IMG/VR virus record: IMGVR_UViG_3300043466_000440
Location: 1 to 26,217 of that record
Origin: a virus
Length of the DNA: 26,217 nt
Strand: one strand, 5' to 3'
Shown piece by piece: positions 13,527 to 21,944 of this stretch. A program made the position numbers and the translations under genes. Each line of letters begins with the position of its first letter. The stretch's first letter is position 1. The notes beneath the pieces are model-generated. The model saw only the letters and a program-made list of their open reading frames with translations. It ran no database searches and had not been told where the DNA came from.

Positions 13527-14072
13527 TTAATTAAAAAGTTTTGCCATAACTAAATCTTGTGTAGTCATTTGGCGATTAGGTGATAATTTATTTAGTTTTA
13601 CTTCGTTTTTAACTTCAGGTGAGTGTGTTAATGGTTCAACAACAACATCTGAACTTAATTCTTCTTTAACAACTTCTTTTACTGATTTTAATTCAGCAAT
13701 TTCAGTTCTTAATTTTTCAATTTCTGCAAAAAACATTTCTTTAGAAACTGATTCTACAATTCTTTTTGGTGTAGCAACTGCTTCAGCTTGTGCTTCAACT
13801 TCTACTTCTGCTTCAGGTGCTTCTTCAACTTCAGCAACAGGTTCTTTAATTTCAGCAATAACACCTTCAACGGCTACTACTAAAATCATACCATCTTCTA
13901 ATTCGTATTCCCCAACAGGTAAAGGTATTCTTTCTTCACCATTAACAATAAAAACAGCGTTTTCCATTTCAAATGCATCTGCTTCTAAAATAGTAACTCC
14001 ATCTTTAAGTTTCATTTGAGCAAGTTTTACTTCCATACCCAAAATCGTTTTGATTTCATTAATTACATTCAT
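13527..14072 (-). CDS. Capsid scaffold-like protein
   Basis: The 181-residue protein fits a scaffold that guides capsid assembly. Residues 1-75 form a compact strand-rich part ('IPLPVGEYELEDGMILVV', 49-66). A Glu/Ala/Val-rich acidic linker follows (76-100), then a coiled-coil stretch (about 105-140, 'MFFAEIEKLRTEIAELKSV') and a basic, flexible C-terminus (about 155-181). It lies six bases above the major capsid gene and below a protease gene. The acidic linker with coiled coil is typical of scaffolds. The folded N-terminal part is an extra, possibly a decoration or protease-binding domain. Confidence 0.7.
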   Translation of the reverse strand: MNVINEIKTILGMEVKLAQMKLKDGVTILEADAFEMENAVFIVNGEERIPLPVGEYELEDGMILVVAVEGVIAEIKEPVAEVEEAPEAEVEVEAQAEAVATPKRIVESVSKEMFFAEIEKLRTEIAELKSVKEVVKEELSSDVVVEPLTHSPEVKNEVKLNKLSPNRQMTTQDLVMAKLFN

Positions 14073-14078
14073 ATTTAC

Positions 14079-14495
14079 TTATTTAAGTTTACTTTTAAAT
14101 TCATCAACAATTATATTTGTATCTGCAAATTTATTTCCATAAGCTGATATAGAAACTCCATCTAATAAACTTAATGATTGAGGCAATTCTAATCCTAAAG
14201 AATCAGCTTGTTTTTTTAAATTAGATATTTCTGTATAAATATTAACTAATTCTTTATCTAATAAATTAGCTTCTTTTTTTAAATCAACACCTTTTCTTTC
14301 TACATCTCCAACTAAACCTAAAACTTTATTACTTTCAGCACCCCAAGAATCTCTTTTACTAAAATGATTTTTTATTTTAGCTAAAGCATTAGATTTTGCT
14401 TTTTCAATATCATCTAATTTACCTAATTCAACTTTAGTGCTTTTTAATTCTGTTTTTCCAAACAAAGCATTCATTACTATTTTTTCAGTAGACAT
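14079..14495 (-). CDS. Hypothetical helical capsid-module protein
   Basis: The 138-residue protein is mostly helical and basic. A long Leu/Lys/Glu stretch (about residues 68-105, 'LKKEANLLDKELVNIYTEI') likely forms a coiled coil. The N-terminal part has 'KIVMNALFGKTELKSTKVEL'. No membrane segment or Cys is present. It lies between the Cys-rich small protein and the scaffold, six bases above the latter. A role in capsid assembly is suggested by place alone. Confidence 0.6.
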   Translation of the reverse strand: MSTEKIVMNALFGKTELKSTKVELGKLDDIEKAKSNALAKIKNHFSKRDSWGAESNKVLGLVGDVERKGVDLKKEANLLDKELVNIYTEISNLKKQADSLGLELPQSLSLLDGVSISAYGNKFADTNIIVDEFKSKLK

Positions 14496-14542
14496 AATTT
14501 TATTTTTTTATATTAATTAATGTTATTTATTTTTGTTATAAA

Positions 14543-14728
14543 TTAACCATTAGAACGCACCATAGTTCTTGTACCATCTACATTTGTAACTGAACTTGAT
14601 TGTTGTCCTACAGTAGCACCAATTCCTTGTTCTTGTAATTCGCCTTGACAACATTCAGAACTATATTTTCCATCTTTACAAAGGCATCCACGTTTTTTAC
14701 CTTTTGGTGAACTTGTTTTATTTCCCAT
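14543..14728 (-). CDS. Small Cys-rich (SEC-C-like) protein
   Basis: I start this gene at ATG 14728 (61 residues, MGNKTSSPKGKK...), four bases below the protease stop. An ATG at 14752 inside the protease gene is less likely. The core is CLCKDGKYSSECCQG (about residues 15-29), a Cys-x-Cys ... Cys-Cys arrangement like the zinc-binding SEC-C motif. 'QEQGIG' and a Ser/Gly/Thr-rich tail follow. I associate the 'CxCKDxxYSxxCC...QGIG' pattern with small proteins in structural modules of Bacteroidota phages, of unknown function. Metal binding is inference. A small decoration or assembly factor is possible from its place between protease and scaffold. Confidence 0.68.
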   Translation of the reverse strand: MGNKTSSPKGKKRGCLCKDGKYSSECCQGELQEQGIGATVGQQSSSVTNVDGTRTMVRSNG

Positions 14729-14732
14729 AATT

Positions 14733-15323
14733 TTATTTATTAATTTCAGCATTAGTTATTATTGATTTAATTTTTTCAATCAATTCTTTTTCTTTTTCGT
14801 TTTGTAAAGACATTTCTAATTTATCAGCAAAGTAACCTTCAATACTAAATCCTTTTACTTTTCCTGTTTTTACAAAGTCATTCCAAATAGTATCATTGTT
14901 TACTTTCATAGAAACAACCCAAGAACCTACTGGTGCATCTAAACCATATTTTTTAGATTTATCCATATCAGCATCTTCAACAATCCAAGATTCTACAACT
15001 GATAAATCTTTTAATTCTTTTTGGTGTTCTAATGTTGCATTGTTTTGATTTGAGTTCATTAAAAACAATTCACTTGCTTTTCGTACTGTTTCATCTGAAA
15101 AGAAAATATAATATTCATCGTTTCCATTTCTACGATAAATGTGCTTGTTTGGAATTAAAGCAGCACCCATTAAAATACGTTTTTCATCATCAACTTTAGC
15201 TAATTGTAGCTGTTGATTTAATGAAATAAAGTTAGATTCTATTGCAGGAAATTCAACTATTGAAACTGCATCTACTCCTGAAAGCTCTTCACTTTCATCT
15301 ATTATTAGTTCTATTATCTTCAT
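14733..15323 (-). CDS. XkdF-like prohead serine protease
   Basis: The 196-residue protein matches the XkdF-type putative phage serine protease (Peptidase_S78_2), which trims scaffold and capsid during head maturation. Key stretches are 'VSIVEFPAIESNF' (about 20-32), 'ATLEHQ' with candidate catalytic His100, 'VVESWIVEDADMDKSKKYGL' (109-128), 'PVGSWVVSMKV' (131-141) and 'KGFSIEGYF' with candidate catalytic Ser160. The C-terminal 25 residues are charged and helical. It begins the capsid module after a 215-base non-coding stretch, and the Cys-rich gene follows after four bases. The protease role is family knowledge; the catalytic residues are read by eye. Confidence 0.87.
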   Translation of the reverse strand: MKIIELIIDESEELSGVDAVSIVEFPAIESNFISLNQQLQLAKVDDEKRILMGAALIPNKHIYRRNGNDEYYIFFSDETVRKASELFLMNSNQNNATLEHQKELKDLSVVESWIVEDADMDKSKKYGLDAPVGSWVVSMKVNNDTIWNDFVKTGKVKGFSIEGYFADKLEMSLQNEKEKELIEKIKSIITNAEINK

Positions 15324-15538
15324 ATTATTAAAATAAATTAAATTTTGTTTTGTTTTATTAACTTTAAATTTAAAGCGATTTTTATTTGATTTAAACGATT
15401 ATAATTGTTTTTAATATACTATATTGTTTTTTTAAAGTTTTTTAATTTAACGAAAAATACCAATAAAATCAATACTTTACAGCACAAGTTTTTATTTATA
15501 GTATATTATTGTTTTAATAGTTTTTATTTATAGTTACA
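15324..15538. other. Non-coding spacer between tape measure and capsid modules
   Basis: This 215-base, extremely AT-rich spacer has no open reading frame of note on either strand. It holds a direct repeat at its upstream end and a CTTTAAATTTAAAG palindrome near 15360-15375. I found no TAnnTTTG promoter. A TATTTTTC near 15448-15455 is the closest match but lacks a properly placed TTTG. It is a likely place for control of capsid genes. Confidence 0.5.
15487..15534. repeat. Pair of identical 16-bp direct repeats
   Basis: The 16 bases agtttttatttatagt occur at 15487-15502 and again at 15519-15534, with start points 32 bases apart, about three helical turns. They lie just past the tape measure stop and upstream of the protease gene. 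They may be binding sites for a regulator or a duplication remnant. Confidence 0.55.
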
Positions 15539-17209
15539 TTAACCCATTGAAGCATTGTTAATGATATTTCTATTCAATGCTTGTCCTGTTGTAACTGCAC
15601 CTGCTACTACATATGCTTGTACTGGTTCCATATTTTGTTGTGCCATTCCTTGTGCAATTTGATTCGCACCACCCTGACCTACAACATTAAATTGAGGTGC
15701 AGAAGGAGCAGCACCACCACCACCTGTAGCACCACCACCACTTGGAGCACCACCACCACCTAAAGCAGATAATGCTTTTGAAGTAGCTGCAATATTCGCT
15801 GCAATACCTAAACCTGCAGAAACTTTATTCATTATTTTTTTAGTAGCTAAATAAGGTACACCTGCTGGACCCATTAAAGCTGCTGCTGCTGTATCGGCTG
15901 CATCGGCTGCTTGTGTTCCAATAATAATTCTTGCAATACCCATAGCACTTTCAGCAATTAATAAACCTTTTTGAACATCTTTATTGCCTTCAAACAATCC
16001 TTTTAATAAACCTATACCACCTTCAATGTTTGCTAATGTAGCTTGTTGTATTGCTTTTTTTCCTTCTGCAGTTGCTTTTTCTTGTTCTAAAATTTTATCT
16101 GCTTCTGCTTTTGCATCTGCTATTTTTTTATCTGATAATATTTTATCTGCTTCTGCTTTTTTATCATCATCTGATTTTTTTATTAAAGCAAGATTATCTA
16201 AATGTTGTTTTGTTAATTCTTCTGTAGATAAATTATTAGCTTGTAATATTGCTAATTTTTCTTGGTATTCCCTATTTTCTCTTTCTGCAGGTGTTTCTTT
16301 TGATTTTCTTAAATTATCTAAAATAGCCATAGCATCTTTAGCAGATTGCATTTCTTTGGCTGTTTGTTCATCTTTAATTTTTTGTAACCTGTCGGCTTCT
16401 TCTTTAGCTCTTTTTTCTTTTAATTCTTTTGCTTTTCTTTCAGCTTCTTGTTGTTTTTCTAATGCTTTTTTTCTGTTTTCTTCACGCTTTTCCATTTCTT
16501 CTTTTTCCCTCTTTGTGAGTTCTTTTGAACCTTCCGAAAATCGTTTCATACTATCAGTATAAGCAGTTTGTGTTTTTTTGAAACTTCCACCTACTTGGTC
16601 TATACCTGCAGTTATAGCATCTGCATCTAAAGTAAAAATACCTTTTAAAATCTTCATTACACCGCCACCTGATTCTTTTATAAAGGTAAAATATGCCATC
16701 ATAGCAGAATAAACCATTCCTATACCTTTTGTAACATATGGTAATGCTTGTGTAGCTAAATCAACAAATGTATCAAACAAAGGTTCTACTGCACGAAATA
16801 CACCTTGAAAGATTTTCTTTAAACCATCTAATAAAGGTTGCATTTTTTTCATAGCACCTTCATTTTCTGAAAATGCTGCAACTAAACCACCAAGTAAAGA
16901 AACAATTAAACCAATTCCTGTAGCTTTTAATGCACCACCAAAACTTTGTGTAGCAACTTTTGCACTATTTATTCCTGCACCAAGCATTCCAAGAGGACCA
17001 CCTGCTTGTTCTAAACTATCTACCCAATCAGCAGAAGCGTTTCGTGAAGATTTTATTTTATCTTCTAAATCATCAATCTGATTATATAGGGCTTTAAATT
17101 CAGCAGAACCTGCAGCAGTATCACGTAACTGTCTTTTTAATGCTTTTAATTCAGATATTGAACCTTCTATATTTGATTTTATTTCTAAATTTACTACTTT
17201 ATTTTCCAT
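15539..17209 (-). CDS. Tail tape measure protein
   Basis: The 556-residue protein sets tail length and is probably ejected with DNA. Its N-terminal part (1-60) is a coiled coil ('ELKALKRQLRDTAAGSAEFK'). A hydrophobic, Gly-rich region (about 70-115) contains 'GIGLIVSLLGGLVAAF'. A very Lys/Glu/Ala-rich coiled coil spans about 220-380, then a second hydrophobic Ala-rich part (about 395-470) and a Gly-rich linker (about 475-500). At about 0.15 nm per residue the tail would be of the order of 80 nm, a rule-of-thumb estimate. The start at 17209 overlaps the preceding 48-residue gene. Among the tail genes it is the last before the capsid module, which is unusual. Confidence 0.87.
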   Translation of the reverse strand: MENKVVNLEIKSNIEGSISELKALKRQLRDTAAGSAEFKALYNQIDDLEDKIKSSRNASADWVDSLEQAGGPLGMLGAGINSAKVATQSFGGALKATGIGLIVSLLGGLVAAFSENEGAMKKMQPLLDGLKKIFQGVFRAVEPLFDTFVDLATQALPYVTKGIGMVYSAMMAYFTFIKESGGGVMKILKGIFTLDADAITAGIDQVGGSFKKTQTAYTDSMKRFSEGSKELTKREKEEMEKREENRKKALEKQQEAERKAKELKEKRAKEEADRLQKIKDEQTAKEMQSAKDAMAILDNLRKSKETPAERENREYQEKLAILQANNLSTEELTKQHLDNLALIKKSDDDKKAEADKILSDKKIADAKAEADKILEQEKATAEGKKAIQQATLANIEGGIGLLKGLFEGNKDVQKGLLIAESAMGIARIIIGTQAADAADTAAAALMGPAGVPYLATKKIMNKVSAGLGIAANIAATSKALSALGGGGAPSGGGATGGGGAAPSAPQFNVVGQGGANQIAQGMAQQNMEPVQAYVVAGAVTTGQALNRNIINNASMG

Positions 17210-17340
17210 TTTCTTTTTACTTGTTCAAAACCTTGTTTCCAAGAAGTTACTAATTTATATTTACCTTTTGCTATTTCTATTATTTCACTTTGTCCGTAAT
17301 GTTCGTGTAGTGATAATAATTCTAAAATGTTTTTTATCAT
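17194..17340 (-). CDS. 48-residue hypothetical protein directly before tape measure
   Basis: The frame from ATG 17340 to TAG 17196-17194 encodes 48 residues (MIKNILELLSLHEHYGQ...), helical with a basic end 'QVKRKWKIK'. It starts in an ATGA overlap with the preceding 777-residue tail gene and its last 16 bases overlap the tape measure start, so it is closely coupled. No family is recognised. Its place suggests a small tail-assembly factor. Confidence 0.55.
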   Translation of the reverse strand: MIKNILELLSLHEHYGQSEIIEIAKGKYKLVTSWKQGFEQVKRKWKIK

Positions 17341-19670
17341 ATTGCTGTTTGTAAAATATTTATGTGTTCTGTTTTTTGTAAAACACCACCTATGTAATAT
17401 TCAATTCCTATTCTATCAGTTCTATCTACTCCACTTGAATTAGCAGGAATAGTAACTGTTAGTGTAATATCGTTTACATTATCTAATGTTGGTGTATAAA
17501 CTAAATAATTTTCTGCACCTTTTAAAGAAAAACTATCATAGTCATTTAAATAAATAACTTCTTCTAATGCTTGTGCTGTTTTATCAACTTGCAATACATT
17601 GTAACTTGCGTATTTATATCCTACAGAACTTGCAGCGTTTATTCCTCTATAGTCTGTAATTAATTCTAAATTAGCTTCACCTGTTGTTAAATCGGTAGTC
17701 ATATTATTAATAATATACCTTTTGTTTCTAATTACTAACCTATCATTTAAAGCTATACCTAATGATTTGCCTGCACCATTAGTAACAGATGAATTTAGTA
17801 AACTTGTAGGAAATAATGCTTTACATTTAATAACTCTTGTTTTAATGTTATATAAATTATCAATATAATTTTTATAGTGTCTAAAATACAATCCTTTTGG
17901 TGCTAAAACATTATACCAAGGCGATTGTTCATCACCAAAGTTCATAGTCATTAAATATGAAAATGTAGCATCTGTTGGCAAACTATTATATTCATTTGAA
18001 AATCTAATGTAATTATCTTGATGCGAGTGTCCTGATTCTGTTGTAATATATATTCTATCTGAACCACTTAAAGCAGTAGGTAATGTTCCATTGTTATAAA
18101 TTAACATTGGTTTTGGTGTATATGGTTTTAAATCTTTATCTATAATAGTAGCAGTTTCAAAATTATAACCTGTTGCTCTTTCAAATAAAACATTTTCAAA
18201 TGGTAGTTTAATTTCATAATTAGAACTTTCACTTGAATTAGTATTAGTATAAATTAAATCACCATATTCAGTATTGTATAAACCTCTGTAAGCGTTGTTT
18301 AAAATGTTATTACTTTTTTCATATTGAAAATTTATTGCCTTAAATAATTTAGGGCGTTCTATTTCCATTTCATCTGCATAAACATATTTTGTTATATCTA
18401 ATATTTTTCCTGCATTGTAATACATTTCTAAAGGTAGAAATTCAAATGTATTTACATCTTTAGGAATAATCATTAAATTAAACGCTTTTATAATACCTGT
18501 AATAAAATCATTAACAGTAATATCAGGTACATAGTTTTTAATCGCAATATTTGAAACTACTGTTTGACTTGCACTTGTTGCTTGTACTAAAATTGTTTTA
18601 GAAAAAACTACAATACCTTCATATTTTACATAAGAAGTAAAACTTGATGAACTTTCAGAACTGAAATAAAATCTAAAATTATTTGTAGCAGGGTTATCAG
18701 CAAAAGAAGTATTTAAAACATTTATAGTAGTGTTACCACTTAAATTATCATATGTTGCAAATGGAAAATTATTATCAGTTACAGTTATTTTATAATTTGT
18801 TGATGTTGTAGTAATTACTAATTCAACATAATTTCTTCTAACAGGTGAAGTAGAAAAACCCCAAGTTGTAGATAAAACATCTGTTGTTAAATCTAATAAA
18901 GCAGGTTGCGTTCCTGATTTAGATGTAAAGTCAATTAATAATGGTTCTGATTTATATTGTAAAGCATCTGCATTTTTAAGATACAAATATAATTTACTCC
19001 ATTGGTCTAATCTAAAAAAACTACCAGTAAATGTTACACCATATTTAGTTTGTATAAATTCAAATACTTTCCATAAAGGTACAGCAGGAAATAACTCGTT
19101 CCATTGTATAGCACCTGCAGTTTGAGTAATATCTTCGTGTGATGCACCTGATTTATAATAAAATTTTCTACGTGAACCAATTAAAGGATAACTAACTAAA
19201 TAACTTGTACTTGTAGGGTTTATTCTATTAATTATATTTGTTGAGTTGTAAGTATGATTTAAACTACTAAAATCTAAAGTGTTTAATTTATCATCTTTAA
19301 ATTTATCTTTTAATTGTGTTAAGTTACCATAAAACGTAACTGTATAACTTTCAATAAATCCGTTCTTTTTATTTGCCTTTTCTAATTGGATATTTCCCCT
19401 CTTAAATAAAACTGAATTTACCTCAATATAAGCATCATATCTTTTACGATGGTCGTAACCATTATCTATAGAACTTTCGTACCAATGTGATAGTGTTTTG
19501 TTATTCCTTTTAGATGCAGGTATAGTAAACGATTGTGAAAAGTCAGTATAGATTTTTCCTAAATCATTAAAATTGGAAACAGCACTTGTAACAGATATTT
19601 TTTCATCGTTAAATAATTCTAATCTTTTTGAAGTTGTATCTGTATAAATATAAAGTGAAACTACATTCAT
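17337..19670 (-). CDS. Large tail-tip / baseplate protein
   Basis: The 777-residue protein is the largest in the window. Its N-terminal part carries 'VSNFNDLGKIYTDFSQSFTI' (31-50) and, further on, 'RYDAYIEVNSVLFKRGNIQL', then 'YTVTFYGN'. I associate this start with tail-tip or baseplate proteins of Bacteroidota siphophages, comparable in position to Dit/Tal proteins. The rest is strand-rich with many Tyr, Asn and Thr and ends in an Ig-like segment (about 680-777, 'LTVTIPANSSGVDRTDRIGI'), which may bind host surface sugars. It overlaps the 356-residue gene by one base (TAATG) and the 48-residue gene by ATGA. The exact role (hub, Dit or adhesin) is unresolved. Confidence 0.68.
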   Translation of the reverse strand: MNVVSLYIYTDTTSKRLELFNDEKISVTSAVSNFNDLGKIYTDFSQSFTIPASKRNNKTLSHWYESSIDNGYDHRKRYDAYIEVNSVLFKRGNIQLEKANKKNGFIESYTVTFYGNLTQLKDKFKDDKLNTLDFSSLNHTYNSTNIINRINPTSTSYLVSYPLIGSRRKFYYKSGASHEDITQTAGAIQWNELFPAVPLWKVFEFIQTKYGVTFTGSFFRLDQWSKLYLYLKNADALQYKSEPLLIDFTSKSGTQPALLDLTTDVLSTTWGFSTSPVRRNYVELVITTTSTNYKITVTDNNFPFATYDNLSGNTTINVLNTSFADNPATNNFRFYFSSESSSSFTSYVKYEGIVVFSKTILVQATSASQTVVSNIAIKNYVPDITVNDFITGIIKAFNLMIIPKDVNTFEFLPLEMYYNAGKILDITKYVYADEMEIERPKLFKAINFQYEKSNNILNNAYRGLYNTEYGDLIYTNTNSSESSNYEIKLPFENVLFERATGYNFETATIIDKDLKPYTPKPMLIYNNGTLPTALSGSDRIYITTESGHSHQDNYIRFSNEYNSLPTDATFSYLMTMNFGDEQSPWYNVLAPKGLYFRHYKNYIDNLYNIKTRVIKCKALFPTSLLNSSVTNGAGKSLGIALNDRLVIRNKRYIINNMTTDLTTGEANLELITDYRGINAASSVGYKYASYNVLQVDKTAQALEEVIYLNDYDSFSLKGAENYLVYTPTLDNVNDITLTVTIPANSSGVDRTDRIGIEYYIGGVLQKTEHINILQTAI

Positions 19671-20740
19671 TATATTATATTGTTTATTAAACTATTCGAG
19701 TATTCAAAATCCATTGTATAGTTTATATTTTTATCTAATAAATTTGATTTGTATTGTAAAGATTGTGTTTTAATTGTTGCAGGTTTACCATCTAATAAAA
19801 TAGTATCACTTAACATTAATTCTTTGATGAAATTATTATATCCTTCTGTAACCCAACCTGTGTTACAAGTTATAGTTTGTGTTCCGTTTATGTTAAATGA
19901 TTTCTTCTGTCCTTCAGAAGCATTATAAAATATATTAGAAGGCATTAAATTATATTTACTACTTTGTATATCTATTTTATTAGTTTGTGCTTTAAAGAAC
20001 GTTATTTGTTGCCATCCACCATATCTGTTTACATACATACAATTTACAGGTGTGTATTTACATTCTTCTATTTTTTCTGTGTAAACCCTATACATAACAC
20101 CATCTACATCACTTTCAATTTCACAAAAAGCAGAATTATTAAAAGCTAATGGTACTTTATAATTAAAATAATCTGTAGAACCACCACTTAAAATAAGATA
20201 GGTATTTAATAATGTACCTGCTGAATTAAAATAACTAACTGTATAATTGTTTGCAGGAGCACGTTTTATTAAAAAATTAAATGAAGGTATATTATTATAA
20301 TATTGTATTTTATTATTTACGTTTTGTTGAACACCTAATAAAACAAAATCTAAATTATATGCAATATCGTGGTCTAAACCATCTGTAACTTCTGTATATC
20401 CATTAACACCAATATATAATACATTAGTAATTAAAGTAAAAGTACCTGATACATTTTTATATTTTTTAATTCTTGCAAAACACCAACCTGTATTACTTTC
20501 AGCAATAGGTGATGTTGAATAACTTGGTGTTATCTGATTAATATATTCTAATATATAAGGCGATACATTATAATTAGTTTCTATTTGTGTTGCAGAAGCA
20601 ATATTAGAACTTAATATATATGTTGGTGTAGTAGGTTCTGTTGTACCTTTATTCCAAATAAATAATTCTACTTTACTTCCTGTTTGCCCTACTTCATCAA
20701 CTATTATCTGAAACGGACTTCTTGCACTTATTACTTCCAT
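19670..20740 (-). CDS. Tail-tip / fibre-associated protein
   Basis: The 356-residue protein is strand-rich with many Asn, Thr, Tyr and Ile. The N-terminus (MEVISARSPFQIIVDEVGQT) and the stretch 'CKYTPVNCMYVNRYGGWQQI' with a following 'FFK' (about 230-250) form a pattern I associate with a conserved tail protein of Bacteroidota phages, located just before the larger tail-tip protein. It may be a distal tail or adhesin component. No enzyme motif or membrane segment is present. Its stop and the next start overlap (TAATG). The assignment is by pattern and context only. Confidence 0.58.
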   Translation of the reverse strand: MEVISARSPFQIIVDEVGQTGSKVELFIWNKGTTEPTTPTYILSSNIASATQIETNYNVSPYILEYINQITPSYSTSPIAESNTGWCFARIKKYKNVSGTFTLITNVLYIGVNGYTEVTDGLDHDIAYNLDFVLLGVQQNVNNKIQYYNNIPSFNFLIKRAPANNYTVSYFNSAGTLLNTYLILSGGSTDYFNYKVPLAFNNSAFCEIESDVDGVMYRVYTEKIEECKYTPVNCMYVNRYGGWQQITFFKAQTNKIDIQSSKYNLMPSNIFYNASEGQKKSFNINGTQTITCNTGWVTEGYNNFIKELMLSDTILLDGKPATIKTQSLQYKSNLLDKNINYTMDFEYSNSLINNII

Positions 20741-20743
20741 TTT

Positions 20744-21244
20744 TTAATCTTTTAAATTATAATCTACCATTGTTTCTACATCTTGACCAAACGCCTTTAT
20801 TAAATCTGTATCTATGTATTTTTTATATCCTGCTTCAAATGGTTTTGTAAAGAATAAAGAAGGTTTAATACCATTTAAAAAAACACTTCTTGCTATTGCA
20901 TATTGTAAACTTTGTCTATCTTCAAATTGACCTTTTTCATTTCTTGGTGCAATACCTTTTCTAACTATCCATTTATCAAACGCTTTTGCAGGTGGCATTT
21001 TATTTGTATAACTATAAGGTGTGTTGTATTTTTTTAATGTACCTGAAACTCCTTTATCCTGATAGTGTCCGTAATCTACCATTGTAAAACCTACAATAGA
21101 AAAACCATTTTCAGTTACTACTTCACCATCAATAGAATTATAAAGTTCCTTTGTACTATTTTTATTTCCTTTAGTTAAATTGCTTCTTGATTGTTGTATT
21201 ACATAATCTCTGAAGCGTTGTAATACTTTTTCAACTTCTAACAT
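20744..21244 (-). CDS. Tail completion protein, HK97 gp10-like
   Basis: The 166-residue protein resembles the HK97 gp10-like tail completion family, which helps join the tail to the head. An N-terminal helix ('VLQRFRDYVIQQSRSNLTKG') leads to 'STKELYNSIDGEV'. The family-like 'FTMVDYGHYQDKGVSGT' follows (about residues 53-69) and then a C-terminal part with 'IKPSLFFTKPFEAGYKKYI', where basic and aromatic residues recur. It overlaps the preceding tail terminator-like gene by seven bases. The pair, in this order, is common in siphophage neck/tail regions, though here they lie far from the portal. Confidence 0.7.
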   Translation of the reverse strand: MLEVEKVLQRFRDYVIQQSRSNLTKGNKNSTKELYNSIDGEVVTENGFSIVGFTMVDYGHYQDKGVSGTLKKYNTPYSYTNKMPPAKAFDKWIVRKGIAPRNEKGQFEDRQSLQYAIARSVFLNGIKPSLFFTKPFEAGYKKYIDTDLIKAFGQDVETMVDYNLKD

Positions 21245-21693
21245 TTGGTCATTTTATTTTCAATAGCAATATCAAAAGTAAAAGTTACACCTGCTATTTT
21301 GTTTTCAAAACGTTCTGTAAAAAATTCAATGTTTGCAGTACCATTTACTAATTCGTAATCTTCTGATAAATCACCTCTGTTTAATACTTCTAAGAATCTA
21401 TTTGCAACTGCTAATTGAGTGTTTAATACATCTTGTTCGTTATCATTACCTAAAAATATATCTGTAGTTTTAGATTTACTTTCATCTACAATATCCATAC
21501 ATAGAATAGATATATTATAATTTAAAACTGCACCTTGATACGATACAGAATTTACTATAATATGACTTAATGGAAATATAGTTTGTTTATTTAAATCTAC
21601 TTTAAATATATCGCCTGTTGTAACTGTATTAACAAATAAATCTTCTTGTAGTTTATTTTTAATTACTTGTGTTATTTCGTAGTATGTACTCAT
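21238..21693 (-). CDS. Tail terminator-like protein
   Basis: The 151-residue protein starts with a helix (MSTYYEITQVIKNKLQED), then strands including 'PLSHIIVNSVSYQGAVLNYNISILCMDI' and a closing 'AGVTFTFDIAIEN'. This alternation resembles tail terminator proteins (lambda gpU type) that cap the finished tail tube. Its ATG at 21693 overlaps by ATGA the stop of the -1 extension of the chaperone gene, not the stop of the zero frame. It overlaps the gp10-like gene by seven bases. The assignment comes from fold pattern and context. Confidence 0.6.
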   Translation of the reverse strand: MSTYYEITQVIKNKLQEDLFVNTVTTGDIFKVDLNKQTIFPLSHIIVNSVSYQGAVLNYNISILCMDIVDESKSKTTDIFLGNDNEQDVLNTQLAVANRFLEVLNRGDLSEDYELVNGTANIEFFTERFENKIAGVTFTFDIAIENKMTKC

Positions 21694-21944
21694 ATTTTTT
21701 TCTTAATTAAATCAGATTCTATTTTGTTTTTTTGCTTTTCAAATGTTAGGTATGTTAAACACTGGTTAATTGGTAGTTCGGTAACTCTATCAAATCTTGT
21801 AACATCTCCTTGAGCGATAGCATAGATTGATGAATACCAACCCCATCGTTTTCCAAATTGTGCTGTTGCAGAATAGTCTGCATCTGCTTGTTCTGTTCCA
21901 AATAAGTCATCGTACTTTTCAATAATTCGTTGCCTAAATTGTAA
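21690..21944 (-). CDS. Minus-one frame extension of tail chaperone
   Basis: From the TTA at 21944 the -1 frame is open for 84 codons to TGA 21692-21690. It encodes 'LQFRQRIIEKYDDLFGTEQA' and then 'GKRWGWYSSIYAIAQGDVTR' and 'LPINQCLTYLTFEKQKN'. The Trp-rich middle and Leu/Tyr/Phe pattern look like a genuine folded domain, unlike the Gln/Met/Leu-rich zero-frame end. Its stop forms an ATGA overlap with the tail terminator-like gene, as most gene pairs here do. Joined to the first 165 residues it would make a 249-residue protein, comparable to the gpGT fusion of lambda, which recruits the tape measure protein. A single-base error in the T run could also produce this picture. Confidence 0.75.
   Translation of the reverse strand, partial: LQFRQRIIEKYDDLFGTEQADADYSATAQFGKRWGWYSSIYAIAQGDVTRFDRVTELPINQCLTYLTFEKQKNKIESDLIKKKI

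Noticed and set aside
15984-16562. 192-residue plus-strand frame opposite the tape measure
   Set aside because: It is the mirror of Lys/Glu/Ala codons of the tape measure coiled coil, giving an artificial Ser/Phe/Ala-rich protein.
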